Assembly: GCF_000719265.1 (NCBI RefSeq)
Contig: NZ_JOFL01000002.1
Coordinates: 248,001 to 312,000, forward strand
From: Streptomyces roseoverticillatus
Lineage (GTDB): Bacteria; Actinomycetota; Actinomycetes; Streptomycetales; Streptomycetaceae
Reading direction: 5' to 3'
DNA length: 64,000 nt
Positions within the stretch are counted from its first letter, which is position 1; each line of letters starts with the position of its first letter. Positions 17,267-26,040 of this stretch are shown piece by piece. Position numbers and translations under genes: made by a program. Below the pieces are notes generated by a model, which saw only the letters and a list, made by a program, of their open reading frames with translations, was not told the DNA's origin and ran no database searches.

Positions 17267-18642
17267 GGCCGGCCTCCCGCCGCCCCCGCCCCGGAGGGGC
17301 CGGAGGAGGGCGCGGGCGCCGCGGGGCCCGGCCCGCCGGCCAGCTGCCACAGCTCGGGCAGCGAGGCCCCGGGACCGGCCGGCAGCGCCGTCCAGCCGGC
17401 CTCGCGCAGCACCTGCAGCCGCTGCTCGGCCGCGCCGCGCGCCCGGGGACCGGGATCGCCCCGCCAGGCGGCGGGGTCCAGGACGAAGGCGACGGCCGCG
17501 CCGCCGCGCCCGCGCATCCGGGCGGCCAGGGCCGTCTGCTCCTCGTCCATGCCGCCGAGGAAGGCCACGAGCAGCCCCTCGCCGCCGCGCAGGGCAGCGA
17601 GCGCGGAAGAGAGGCACGTGCTCTCCGACTGCTCCACCTCCGCGAGGATCTCCAGCATCAGGCCCGCCGCCTCCGCCGGGGCGTGCGGGGAGGCGGCGCG
17701 GCCGTCCGGGCCGGGCGCCGCGCTCCCGGCGTCGGTGAGCAGCCGCACGGAGAAGCCCTGCTCCAGCAGGTGCACCGCGACGGAGGCGGCCCCCGAGACC
17801 GCCCACTCGAAGGGTGCGCCCGGCCCCGCGCCCTCGTAGGCGGCGCGGCGGGTGTCCAGCAGGATCGTGCAGCGGGCGCGGCGCGGCTGCTCCTCGCGGC
17901 GCACCATGAGCTCGCCGTGGCGGGCGGTGGAGCGCCAGTGGACCCGGCGCAGGTCGTCGCCGTGGCGGTAGCCGCGGGGGATGACGTCGTCCTCGCCGGC
18001 CAGGGCGGGGGAGCGGCGCAGGCCGTCGCCGTGGCCCGGGCTCGCGCCGCCCGGGCGCACCGGGGGCAGCGGCTCGGTGTGCGGCACGACCGTCAGCGTG
18101 TCGTACGCGCTGAAGCCGCGGGTCAGCTCGCACATGCCGAAGGGGTCCGTCAGCCGCAGCTGCAGCGGGCCGAGGGGATAGCGGCCGCGCAGGTCGGAGC
18201 GGACGCGGTAGGAGACCTCGCGCCGGCCGCCGGGCTCGATCCGGTCCAGCACGAAGCGGGGGCGCGGGCCCAGCACGTAGGGCACCCGGTCCTGGAGCAT
18301 CAGCAGGCCGGTGGGGAGCCGGGAGACGTTGTCGATCCGCAGCTGGACCCGGGCGTCGGCCGTGACGGGGATCCGCGCGGGCGTGAGCCGGCGGCTGCCC
18401 GTGACGCGGTGGCGGGTGCGGTGCAGCACCACCACGCACAGCAGGGGCAGCACGGCCAGTAACAGCCCGACCCGCAGCAGGTCGGCCTGCCCGAGCACGT
18501 AGGAGCACACGGTGGCCGCGATGCCGGCCGCCAGGAAGGAGCGCCCGCGGGTGGTCAGCCCGCCCAGCGCCGTCCACAGGCCGCTGCCGCCCCCGGCCCG
18601 CAGGACGGGCCCGGGGCCCGTGCCGTCCCCCGGGCCCGTCAC
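17263..18642 (-). CDS. DUF58 domain protein (MoxR partner)
   Basis: A 459-aa protein with two N-terminal membrane helices (about residues 30-65), a beta-rich domain, and the DUF58 signature RRVHWRSTARHGELMVRREE near the middle, followed by a von Willebrand A-like part (CTILLDTRRAAY). DUF58 proteins are encoded with MoxR ATPases and are thought to act with them as chaperone-like complexes for envelope or metal-enzyme assembly (family knowledge). GTG 18642 overlaps the moxR stop as GTGA and is preferred; GTG 18663 would add 7 residues. The C-terminal end is Gly/Ala/Pro-rich and of low complexity. Confidence 0.9.
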   Translation of the reverse strand: MTGPGDGTGPGPVLRAGGGSGLWTALGGLTTRGRSFLAAGIAATVCSYVLGQADLLRVGLLLAVLPLLCVVVLHRTRHRVTGSRRLTPARIPVTADARVQLRIDNVSRLPTGLLMLQDRVPYVLGPRPRFVLDRIEPGGRREVSYRVRSDLRGRYPLGPLQLRLTDPFGMCELTRGFSAYDTLTVVPHTEPLPPVRPGGASPGHGDGLRRSPALAGEDDVIPRGYRHGDDLRRVHWRSTARHGELMVRREEQPRRARCTILLDTRRAAYEGAGPGAPFEWAVSGAASVAVHLLEQGFSVRLLTDAGSAAPGPDGRAASPHAPAEAAGLMLEILAEVEQSESTCLSSALAALRGGEGLLVAFLGGMDEEQTALAARMRGRGGAAVAFVLDPAAWRGDPGPRARGAAEQRLQVLREAGWTALPAGPGASLPELWQLAGGPGPAAPAPSSGPSGAGAAGGRP

Positions 18643-19646
18643 AGCCGCCGCGCCTGCCGCCACGCCTGCGCCGACGGGTCCGGCACGGGGGTGCGCTGGA
18701 GGATGTCGAGGACCGCGTGCTCGGCGCCGCGCCGGCCCAGCTGGGCCTGGGCCGTGGGCAGCAGCCGGTGGGCGAGGACGGCCGGCGCCAGCGCCTGGAC
18801 GTCGTCCGGCAGGACGAACTCGCGGCCCGCGAGGGCGGCCGCGGCCCGGGCGGCCCGCACCAGGTGCAGCGTCGCCCGCGGGGACGCGCCGAGTCTGAGG
18901 TCCGGGTGGTGGCGGGTGGCGGTGACGAGATCCACCGCGTAGCGCCGCACGGCGTCGGCCACGTGGACCGTGCGGACCGCCTCGACGAGCTTGACGATCT
19001 CGTGGGCGTGGGCGACCGGCTGCAGGTCGTCCAGCGGGGAGGCCTGCTCGGAGCAGCCGTGCGCGTCCAGCATCCGCAGCTCGGCCTCGGGGCTGGGATA
19101 GCCCATGGAGACCCGCGCCATGAAGCGGTCGCGCTGGGCCTCGGGCAGCGGGTACGTGCCCTCCATCTCGACGGGGTTCTGCGTGGCCACCACCATGAAG
19201 GGCCTCGGCAGCTCGTAGGTGTGCCCGTCGACGGTGACCTGCCGCTCCTCCATGGACTCCAGCAGCGCCGACTGCGTCTTCGGCGAGGCGCGGTTGATCT
19301 CGTCGCCGATGACGATCTGGGCGAAGACCGCGCCCGGCTTGAACTCGAAGTCGCGCCGCTGCTGGTCGAAGACGCTCACGCCCGTGATGTCCGACGGGAG
19401 CAGGTCGGGCGTGAACTGGATGCGCCGCACCGAGCAGTCGATCGACCGGGCCAGGGCCTTGGCGAGCATCGTCTTGCCCACGCCCGGCACGTCCTCGATC
19501 AGCAGGTGGCCCTCGGCCAGGAGCACGGTCAGCGAGAGCCGTACGACCTCCGGCTTGCCCTCGATCACGCCCTCGACCGCCCCGCGGATCCGCTCCGCGG
19601 TGGCGGTCAGACTGCTCAGGCTGGCTCGCTCGTCATAGGTCGTCAC
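18639..19646 (-). CDS. MoxR-family AAA+ ATPase
   Basis: A 335-aa ATPase. Walker A is EDVPGVGKTMLAKALA, Walker B IGDEINRASPKTQSALLESM (with the MoxR-specific NRA), sensor 1 VATQNPVEMEGTYPLPEAQRDRF, and sensor 2 with its arginine in GASPRATLHLVRAARA. MoxR ATPases work with a DUF58/VWA partner, which here is the next gene with a 4-base overlap. GTG 19646 follows GAGGAGGG by 7 bases, so the start is well supported. First gene of the moxR-DUF58-transglutaminase unit; its promoter should lie in 19647-19805, where I see no clear consensus. Confidence 0.95.
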   Translation of the reverse strand: MTTYDERASLSSLTATAERIRGAVEGVIEGKPEVVRLSLTVLLAEGHLLIEDVPGVGKTMLAKALARSIDCSVRRIQFTPDLLPSDITGVSVFDQQRRDFEFKPGAVFAQIVIGDEINRASPKTQSALLESMEERQVTVDGHTYELPRPFMVVATQNPVEMEGTYPLPEAQRDRFMARVSMGYPSPEAELRMLDAHGCSEQASPLDDLQPVAHAHEIVKLVEAVRTVHVADAVRRYAVDLVTATRHHPDLRLGASPRATLHLVRAARAAAALAGREFVLPDDVQALAPAVLAHRLLPTAQAQLGRRGAEHAVLDILQRTPVPDPSAQAWRQARRL

Positions 19647-19805
19647 CCGGCCCTCCTCGGCCCGTCCTGCGGGCCCCCGGTCCATGGGTCACGGACCGGG
19701 CACCCGCCCCGGAATACGGACACCGCGCCCCGTGCGTCACACGGGGACGGCGTCCTCTCCGCATTCTGGCCGCCCGCGCGGCGCCGCGTCACCGCCTGTG
19801 GACAA

Positions 19806-20357
19806 TCAGTGCTGCGGGTCGATCTCGCGCAGCAGGCCGGTCGTCACGTCGAAGATGAAACCCCGGACGTCGTCGGTGTGGGGCAGGAACGGCGAGGTCC
19901 GGACGCGCTGCATGGACTGCCGGACATCCTGCTCCAAGTCCTTGAAGGCCTCCACCGCCCACGCCGGACGCTGCCCGACCTCGGCCTCGATCTCGTGGCG
20001 GAAGTCCTCGGTCAGGGTGAGCAGGCCGCAGCCCGTGTGGTGGATGAGGACGACGGAGCGGGTGCCGAGGGCGCGCTGGCTGATGGTCAGCGAGCGGATG
20101 ATGTCGTCGGTGACGACGCCGCCCGCGTTGCGGATGGTGTGGCAGTCACCGAGCTCCAGGCCCAGGGCGGCGTGCAGGTCGAGCCTGGCGTCCATGCAGG
20201 CGACGACGGCGACCTTGAGGACGGGCCGCGCGTCCATGCCCGGGTCGGTGAAGCGGGCGGCGTATTCGGCATTGGCCTGAACGAGACGGTCGGTGACCGT
20301 CGGCTGCCGGGTGCTGTCGGGGCTCTGGGGCGCCGGCTGGGACGCGGATATCGACAT
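19806..20357 (-). CDS. Beta-class carbonic anhydrase
   Basis: A 183-aa enzyme that interconverts CO2 and bicarbonate. The zinc site of the beta class is present: VVACMDARLD with the first Cys and the Asp-Arg dyad, and VVLIHHTGCGLL with His and the second Cys. The segment TIRNAGGVVTDDIIRSL is the usual substrate-side loop. ATG 20357 is chosen because TACCGT lies 7 bases upstream and the first 25 residues are a polar tail. The gene is divergent from rsmH, so its promoter region is shared with the start of the dcw cluster, though the two starts are 433 bp apart. Confidence 0.93.
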   Translation of the reverse strand: MSISASQPAPQSPDSTRQPTVTDRLVQANAEYAARFTDPGMDARPVLKVAVVACMDARLDLHAALGLELGDCHTIRNAGGVVTDDIIRSLTISQRALGTRSVVLIHHTGCGLLTLTEDFRHEIEAEVGQRPAWAVEAFKDLEQDVRQSMQRVRTSPFLPHTDDVRGFIFDVTTGLLREIDPQH

Positions 20358-20552
20358 ATGAACGACGGTAGTCGGCGCTGCGGCCCCGGGCCCGTTACGG
20401 GGACCACAAAATCCTCCCCATAACCTGGTCTGTGAGGTAAGCCACAGGGGTGGCGGCCCCCCTGCCGTCCGGGTGAACGGGGTCATTCCCGCCAACATCA
20501 CGGGTAACGGGCGGCCGCGCCGCGCCCGGGCCGGGACGCGCTGGCCGGTTGA

Positions 20553-20592
20553 TTGACCGGCGGGACGAGTGGACTAAAGTGGCGCGAAGTGG
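20553..20592 (+). promoter_or_regulatory. rsmH (dcw) promoter with MraZ-box-like repeats
   Basis: TTGACC (20553-20558) and TAAAGT (20575-20580) with a 16-base spacer make a good housekeeping promoter. Three copies of AGTGG begin at 20568, 20578 and 20588, an exact 10-bp period that crosses the -10. This is the layout of the MraZ boxes that control dcw operons in other bacteria. The transcript would have a leader of about 200 bases up to the rsmH start; no gene is visible in 20358-20790. Confidence 0.65.
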
Positions 20593-20790
20593 GAGGCCCG
20601 ACGCTCCCCCTGGACACCGAAAACCCGCACGTGCGCGACGCGGACGCACCCCTCGGCCTCCTCCCGCTCCCCGGTCGTCCGGCGCCCCTTCCCCGGTGCC
20701 GGGCAGGCCGCTTCCCCTTTGGAGCGGGCGGGGACCCGGGGCTGCGGACCGCCCGCGCGCGCCCCGGGCACCCCGAACTCAGAAGGGCGC

Positions 20791-21750
20791 ATGAGCAGCA
20801 ACGCGCGACACGTCCCCGTCATGCTCCAGCGCTGCCTGGACATGCTCGCTCCCGCACTCACCGAGCCCGGTGCCGTCGTCGTCGACTGCACCCTGGGCGC
20901 CGGCGGGCACAGCGAGGCGCTGCTCAAGACCTTCCCCGAGGCCCGGCTCGTCGCCCTCGACCGCGACCCCACCGCCCTGGAACTCGCAGGCGAGCGGCTC
21001 AAGCCCTACGGGGAGCGCGCCACGCTCGTCCGGGCCGTCTACCACGAGCTGCCCGAGGTGCTGGAGCGGCTCGGCATCCCCAAGGTCCAGGGCGTCCTCT
21101 TCGACCTCGGCGTCTCCTCCATGCAGCTGGACGAGGCCGGCCGCGGCTTCGCCTACGCGCAGGACGCCCCGCTCGACATGCGCATGGACCAGACGACCGG
21201 CATCAGCGCGGCCGAGGTCCTCAACACGTACGCCCCCGGCGACCTCGTGCGCATCCTGCGCGCCTACGGCGAGGAGAAGCAGGCCCGCCGGATCGTCGAG
21301 GCCGTCGTCCGCGAGCGCGCCGCGGAGCCGTTCACCAACAGCGCCCGGCTCGTGGACGTCATCCGCGAGGCCCTGCCCCAGGCCGCCAAGCGGCACGGCG
21401 GCAACCCCGCCAAGCGCACGTTCCAGGCCCTGCGCATCGAGGTCAACGCCGAGCTCGCGAGCGTCGAGGCGGCCGTCCCCGCCGCCGTCGCCGCGCTCGC
21501 CGTCGGCGGCCGCATCGCCGTGCTGTCCTACCAGTCCCTGGAGGACCGCATCGTCAAGCAGGTGTTCGCCGCCGGCGCCGCCACCACCGCGCCGCCCGGC
21601 CTGCCCGTCGTCCCCGAGCGCTACCAGCCCCGCCTGAAGCTCCTCACCCGCGGCGCCGAACTGCCCACCGAGGAAGAGGTCGCCGAGAACCGGCGGGCCG
21701 CCCCCGCGCGGCTGCGCGGCGCCGAACGCATCCGCGAGGACATCCGGTGA
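20791..21750 (+). CDS. rsmH: 16S rRNA (cytosine-1402-N4)-methyltransferase RsmH
   Basis: Methylates N4 of C1402 in 16S rRNA at the ribosomal P site; also called MraW. The 319-aa protein has [13 protein letters not shown] at its start, motif [56 protein letters not shown] and [15 protein letters not shown], all diagnostic. ATG 20791 follows AGAAGGG by 6 bases. It is the first gene of the dcw cluster and its stop overlaps the ftsL GTG as GTGA. In most bacteria mraZ comes just before it; here it does not, yet the promoter carries MraZ-box-like repeats. Confidence 0.97.
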   Translation: MSSNARHVPVMLQRCLDMLAPALTEPGAVVVDCTLGAGGHSEALLKTFPEARLVALDRDPTALELAGERLKPYGERATLVRAVYHELPEVLERLGIPKVQGVLFDLGVSSMQLDEAGRGFAYAQDAPLDMRMDQTTGISAAEVLNTYAPGDLVRILRAYGEEKQARRIVEAVVRERAAEPFTNSARLVDVIREALPQAAKRHGGNPAKRTFQALRIEVNAELASVEAAVPAAVAALAVGGRIAVLSYQSLEDRIVKQVFAAGAATTAPPGLPVVPERYQPRLKLLTRGAELPTEEEVAENRRAAPARLRGAERIREDIR

Positions 21751-22322
21751 CCCCGGCCGCCCGCCGGGGCACCCGGCTGGGCCGCCTGGTGGGTCCCGTC
21801 GGGGCCAAGCGCACCCCCTTCGTCCTCCTCGTGGTGGTGCTGCTCGGCTCCGGCCTGATCTCGCTCCTCCTGCTGAACTCCGCCCTCAACCAGGGCTCCT
21901 TCGAACTCTCCCGCCTCCAGCGCAAGACCACCGAGCTCACCGACGAGCAGCAGGCCCTCCAGCAGGAGGTCGACCAGCTCGCCGCCCCCGACGCCCTGGA
22001 GCGCCGCGCCCGCGAGCTCGGCATGGTCCCCGGCGGCAACCCCGCCTTCCTCAGCCCCGACGGCACGGTCCGCGGCCAGCCCTCCCCGGCCGGCGACGGC
22101 ACGGTGGCCTACCGCGCGCCCGCACCCGCGGGCCCCGGACCGCGGCCCGCCCTCATGCCCGCGCCCGCACACCGCCCGGCGCCCGTGCTGAGGCCGGTCC
22201 CGGCCGCCGCCCCCGTACCGCCCGCCGCCGGCGCGCCCGCCCCCGTACCGCCGCCGGCCCCCGCGCCGGCCCTCGTGCCCGCTCCCACGGCAGTGCCGAC
22301 CACCCCGACCTCCGGCAGGTGA
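21747..22322 (+). CDS. ftsL: Cell division protein FtsL
   Basis: Bitopic septum protein that works with FtsQ(DivIB) and FtsB/DivIC to activate FtsW-FtsI. The 191-aa protein has a short basic cytoplasmic start, one membrane helix ([20 protein letters not shown], about 25-44), a leucine-zipper-like coiled coil ([20 protein letters not shown], about 52-80) and the septum-initiator ending [17 protein letters not shown]. From about residue 112 to the end it is a Pro/Ala/Val tail with repeats like [20 protein letters not shown], making the protein longer than usual. GTG 21747 overlaps the rsmH stop. The next gene, ftsI, starts 4 bases after the stop, so the two are coupled. Confidence 0.93.
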   Translation: MTPAARRGTRLGRLVGPVGAKRTPFVLLVVVLLGSGLISLLLLNSALNQGSFELSRLQRKTTELTDEQQALQQEVDQLAAPDALERRARELGMVPGGNPAFLSPDGTVRGQPSPAGDGTVAYRAPAPAGPGPRPALMPAPAHRPAPVLRPVPAAAPVPPAAGAPAPVPPPAPAPALVPAPTAVPTTPTSGR

Positions 22323-22326
22323 CGCT

Positions 22327-24264
22327 GTGCCGCAGAACCCCGGGGGCCGGCCCCCCAGGCAGCCCGGGCCGGCCCGCCGCCGCGTCCCCGAACCCGCCCG
22401 CCCCCCGGCCCGGCCCGCGCGCCTGAAGGGCGCCGGCGACCGGCCCCTGCGGCTCGGCAGCCCCCGGCCCCGGCTGCGCATGGTCGGCTTCGGCCTCACG
22501 CTCGTCCTGCTCGTCTTCACCGTCCGGCTGCTGCAGGTGCAGGCCTTCGACGCGAGCGCCTACGCGGCCCGCGCCAACGTCAACCGGTACATTCCGGTCA
22601 CCCTGGCCGCCGAGCGCGGCACCGTCACCGACCGCTCCGGGGTGGACCTCGCCACCACCGTCGACGCCTACGACATCACTGCCGCGCCCGACCTGCTCAC
22701 CCCCGAGCGGATCAAGACCGCGGGCGCGGCCCGCCAGGCCGCGGCCCTGCTCGCGCCCGTCCTCGGCGAGCGCCCCGCCGTCCTGGAGCAGAAGCTCACC
22801 GCCAACCCCAAGTCCAAGTACGTCGTCCTCGCCCGCCGGCAGCCCCCCAGGGTCTGGAACAAGATCAAGGAGCTCAAGAAGGCGGCCGCCGCCCGGGCGC
22901 AGCGCAAGGAGGGCGCCGACGTCCTCGCCGGGGTCAACAGGGAACCGCACAGCAAGCGCGTCTACCCCAACGGCGGCCTCGCGGCCGGGATACTGGGCTT
23001 CGTGAACGCGGAGGGCCGCGGGGGCGGCGGCATCGAGGCCCAGTTCGACCGTGTCCTGGCCGGCCGGGACGGCAAGCTCGTCTACGCCCAGTCCGGCGGC
23101 CGCCAGGTGCCCACCGGCGACGTCAAGGAACAGCCCGCCGTGCCCGGCTCCGACATCGAGCTGACCATCGACCGGGACATCCAGTGGGCCGCCCAGAACG
23201 CCATCGCCCGGCAGGTGGAGGAGTCCGCCGCCGACCGCGGCTACGTCGTCGTCCAGGACAACCGCACCGGCGAGATCCTCGCCATGGCCAACGCCCCCGG
23301 CTACGACCCCAACGACCTCGCCCACGCCGACAGCGACGCCCTCGGCAACGCCGCCCTGCAGGACGCCTACGAGCCCGGCAGCGTCAGCAAGGTCATGACC
23401 ATGGCCGCGGTCCTGGAGGAGGGCGCCGCCACCCCCATGACCCACGTCGAGGTGCCCAACCGGCTGCCGCGCGCCGACCGCTCGTTCGCCGACGACGTCG
23501 ACCACTCCACGTGGCACCTGACGCTCAACGGCGTGCTCGCCAAGTCCAGCAACATCGGCACGATCCTGGCCGCCGAGCAGCTCGGCAAGGACCAGGGCCA
23601 GGCCAACCAGGTCCTCCACTCGTACCTGCGGAAGTTCGGCATCGGCGAGCCCACCGGCCTGGGCTTCCCGGGCGAGACGCCCGGCATCCTCGCCCCGCCG
23701 GCCAAGTGGCAGGGCTCCCGGCAGTACACCATCCCCTTCGGGCAGGGCCTCTCGCTCAACGCCGTCCAGGCGGCCTCCGTCTACTCCACGATCGCCAACG
23801 GCGGCGAGCGCATCCGGCCCACCCTCGTCCGCGGCACCAAGGGCCCCGACGGCCGCTTCACCCCCGCGCCCGTCCCCGAGCGCACCCGGGTCATCAGCGA
23901 CCGCACCGCCCGGGAGCTCGCCACGATGCTGGAGTCCGTCGTCGACGACCGCGAGGGCACCGGCACCAAGGCCAAGATCCCCGGCTACCGCGTCGCGGGG
24001 AAGACCGGCACGTCCAACCGGGTGGACCCGCAGACCGGCCGCTACCACGGCTACACCGCCTCCTTCGCCGGCTTCGCCCCCGCCGACCAGCCGCGCCTCA
24101 CCGTCTACTGCGCCATCCAGAACCCCACCAAGGGCAGTTACTTCGGCGGCCAGATCTGCGGACCCGTCTACAAGCAGGTGATGGAGTTCGCCCTGAAGAC
24201 CCTGCAGGTACCCCCGTCCGGCACCCAGCCGCCGCGGCTGCCGGTGAGCTACGACGACGAGTGA
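22327..24264 (+). CDS. ftsI: Septal peptidoglycan transpeptidase FtsI (PBP3, class B)
   Basis: Cross-links peptidoglycan at the division septum together with FtsW. The 645-aa protein has a basic Pro/Arg-rich cytoplasmic start, one membrane helix (MVGFGLTLVLLVFTVRLLQV, about 52-71), the class-B dimerisation domain beginning AERGTVTDRSG, and the penicillin-binding domain. The active-site motifs are SVSK (Ser352, Lys355), SSN (407-409) and KTG (559-561). GTG 22327 lies 4 bases after ftsL. A short stretch with QRKEGADVLAG in the linker is rich in Lys and Ala, as in other actinomycete FtsI. The C terminus is short, without PASTA domains. Confidence 0.96.
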   Translation: MPQNPGGRPPRQPGPARRRVPEPARPPARPARLKGAGDRPLRLGSPRPRLRMVGFGLTLVLLVFTVRLLQVQAFDASAYAARANVNRYIPVTLAAERGTVTDRSGVDLATTVDAYDITAAPDLLTPERIKTAGAARQAAALLAPVLGERPAVLEQKLTANPKSKYVVLARRQPPRVWNKIKELKKAAAARAQRKEGADVLAGVNREPHSKRVYPNGGLAAGILGFVNAEGRGGGGIEAQFDRVLAGRDGKLVYAQSGGRQVPTGDVKEQPAVPGSDIELTIDRDIQWAAQNAIARQVEESAADRGYVVVQDNRTGEILAMANAPGYDPNDLAHADSDALGNAALQDAYEPGSVSKVMTMAAVLEEGAATPMTHVEVPNRLPRADRSFADDVDHSTWHLTLNGVLAKSSNIGTILAAEQLGKDQGQANQVLHSYLRKFGIGEPTGLGFPGETPGILAPPAKWQGSRQYTIPFGQGLSLNAVQAASVYSTIANGGERIRPTLVRGTKGPDGRFTPAPVPERTRVISDRTARELATMLESVVDDREGTGTKAKIPGYRVAGKTGTSNRVDPQTGRYHGYTASFAGFAPADQPRLTVYCAIQNPTKGSYFGGQICGPVYKQVMEFALKTLQVPPSGTQPPRLPVSYDDE

Positions 24265-24277
24265 GCCGGGGGCCGGC

Positions 24278-25975
24278 GTGACGACCATCACTCCCGATCC
24301 CGGGAACCGCGGCGCGGGGCGCCCCTCGCTTCGCGACGGGGCGGGTGCGCCCGGTACGCTCACCGCCGTGCCACACGCTGATCAGTCCCACCCCAGCCCC
24401 CAGGGTGCCCCCGCCGCGTCGCAGGGTGCGCCCCGCCCCACCCACGTCCGCCCCGCGTCCCTCGCGGTGCTGGCCGGTCAGCTGGGCATCCCCGCGCCGC
24501 AGGGCCCCGAGGCCGCCGTCACCGGCATCACCCACGACTCGCGCGCCGTGCGCCGGGGCGATGTCTACGCCGCCCTGCCCGGAGCCCGCTTCCACGGTGC
24601 CGACTTCGCCGCCCAGGCCGCGGGCCTCGGCGCCGTCGCCGTGCTGACCGACGCCGCGGGCGCCGAGCGCGCCGCCGCCACGGGCCTGCCCGTGCTGACC
24701 GTGGCCGACCCGCGCGCCGTCATGGGCGAGCTGGCCGCCACGATCTACGGCCGGCCGGGCGAGGAGCTGCTCCAGATCGGCATCACGGGCACCTCCGGCA
24801 AAACCACCACGGCGTACCTCATCGAGGGAGGACTGCGGGCGGCCGGCGCGAAGACGGGCCTGATCGGCACCGTCGAGTCGCGGATCGGCGACGAGCGGAT
24901 CAAGTCCGAGCGCACCACCCCCGAGGCCACCGACCTGCAGGCGCTCTTCGCCGTCATGCGCGAGCGCGGCGTCGCCTCGGTCGCCATGGAGGTCTCCAGC
25001 CACGCCCTGCGGCTGGGCCGCGTCGACGGCTGCGTCTTCGACGTCGCGGTCTTCAACAACCTCAGCCCGGAGCACATGGAGTTCCACTCCGGCATGGAGG
25101 ACTACTTCCAGGCCAAGGCGGAGCTCTTCACCAAAGCCCGCAGCCGCGCCGGCGTCGTCAACCTCGACGACGAGTACGGCCGCCGGCTCGCCGCCGGCGA
25201 GTCCGAGGTGCCCGTCACCACGTTCTCCGCCGAGGGCCACCCCGACGCCGACTGGCGCGCGGCCGACGTCGAGATCGGCCCGTTCGACTCCGTCTTCACG
25301 ATCCTCGGCCCCGGTGGCGAGCGGATCCGGGCCCGGGCGCCCCTCGCCGGCCCGTTCAACGTCGCCAACGCCCTCGCGGCCGTCGTCGCCCTCGTGGCCG
25401 CCGGGATCGACCCGCAGACCGCCGCCGACGGCGTCGCCGCCGTCCCCGGCGTGCCCGGCCGCCTGGAGCGCGTCGACGCCGGCCAGCCCTACCTCGCCGT
25501 GGTCGACTACGCCCACAAGACGGACGCCGTCGAATCGGTTCTCCGCGCGCTGCGCAAGGTCTGCGAGGGCCGCATCCACGCCGTCCTCGGCTGCGGCGGC
25601 GACCGCGACACCACCAAGCGTGCCCCGATGGGCGCGGCCCTCGCCCGGCTCGCCGACACGGCGGTGCTGACCTCCGACAACCCCCGATCCGAGGACCCGC
25701 TCGCGATCCTCGCCACGATGCTGCAGGGCGCCGCCGAGGTGCCCGTCCACGAGCGCGGCACCGTCCTCCTGCTGGAGGACCGGGCCGACGCCATCGCCGC
25801 CGCGGTCGCCCGCGCCCGGCCCTCCGACATCGTCCTCGTCCTCGGCAAGGGCCACGAGCAGGGCCAGGACATCAACGGCGTCGTCCGCCCCTTCGACGAC
25901 CGCCAGGTGCTGCGCGAGGCCGTCGAAGCCGCGCAACAGCGCTCGTTGACCACGCACCGGAACGACCAGGGATGA
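24278..25975 (+). CDS. murE: UDP-MurNAc-tripeptide synthetase MurE
   Basis: Adds diaminopimelate to UDP-MurNAc-L-Ala-D-Glu in the cytoplasm. The protein has the Mur-ligase N-domain (VTGITHDSRAVRRGDVYAALPG), the ATP loop GITGTSGKTTTAYL, HEVSSHAL-like MEVSSHALRLGRVDG, a ligase C domain, and TSDNPRSEDP, whose DNPR motif marks diaminopimelate rather than lysine specificity; Streptomyces uses the LL isomer (established). From GTG 24278 it is 565 aa with an unusual 55-residue Pro/Gly/Ala start. A second GTG at 24368, after TACGCT, would give 535 aa and could be a leaderless start with its own promoter, so the N terminus is not settled. Confidence 0.95.
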   Translation: MTTITPDPGNRGAGRPSLRDGAGAPGTLTAVPHADQSHPSPQGAPAASQGAPRPTHVRPASLAVLAGQLGIPAPQGPEAAVTGITHDSRAVRRGDVYAALPGARFHGADFAAQAAGLGAVAVLTDAAGAERAAATGLPVLTVADPRAVMGELAATIYGRPGEELLQIGITGTSGKTTTAYLIEGGLRAAGAKTGLIGTVESRIGDERIKSERTTPEATDLQALFAVMRERGVASVAMEVSSHALRLGRVDGCVFDVAVFNNLSPEHMEFHSGMEDYFQAKAELFTKARSRAGVVNLDDEYGRRLAAGESEVPVTTFSAEGHPDADWRAADVEIGPFDSVFTILGPGGERIRARAPLAGPFNVANALAAVVALVAAGIDPQTAADGVAAVPGVPGRLERVDAGQPYLAVVDYAHKTDAVESVLRALRKVCEGRIHAVLGCGGDRDTTKRAPMGAALARLADTAVLTSDNPRSEDPLAILATMLQGAAEVPVHERGTVLLLEDRADAIAAAVARARPSDIVLVLGKGHEQGQDINGVVRPFDDRQVLREAVEAAQQRSLTTHRNDQG

Positions 25976-26040
25976 CAGACCGCCATGCGCGCACAACCCT
26001 CCCCCCGGAAGCTCTCCCGAACGGCCGGAGGTAAATCTCA

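Noticed and set aside
20358..20790. A possible mraZ or other small gene in front of rsmH
   Set aside because: Open frames in this stretch translate to Arg/Pro/Ala-rich peptides without any MraZ or other motif, and lack ribosome sites. It is better explained as promoter and leader.
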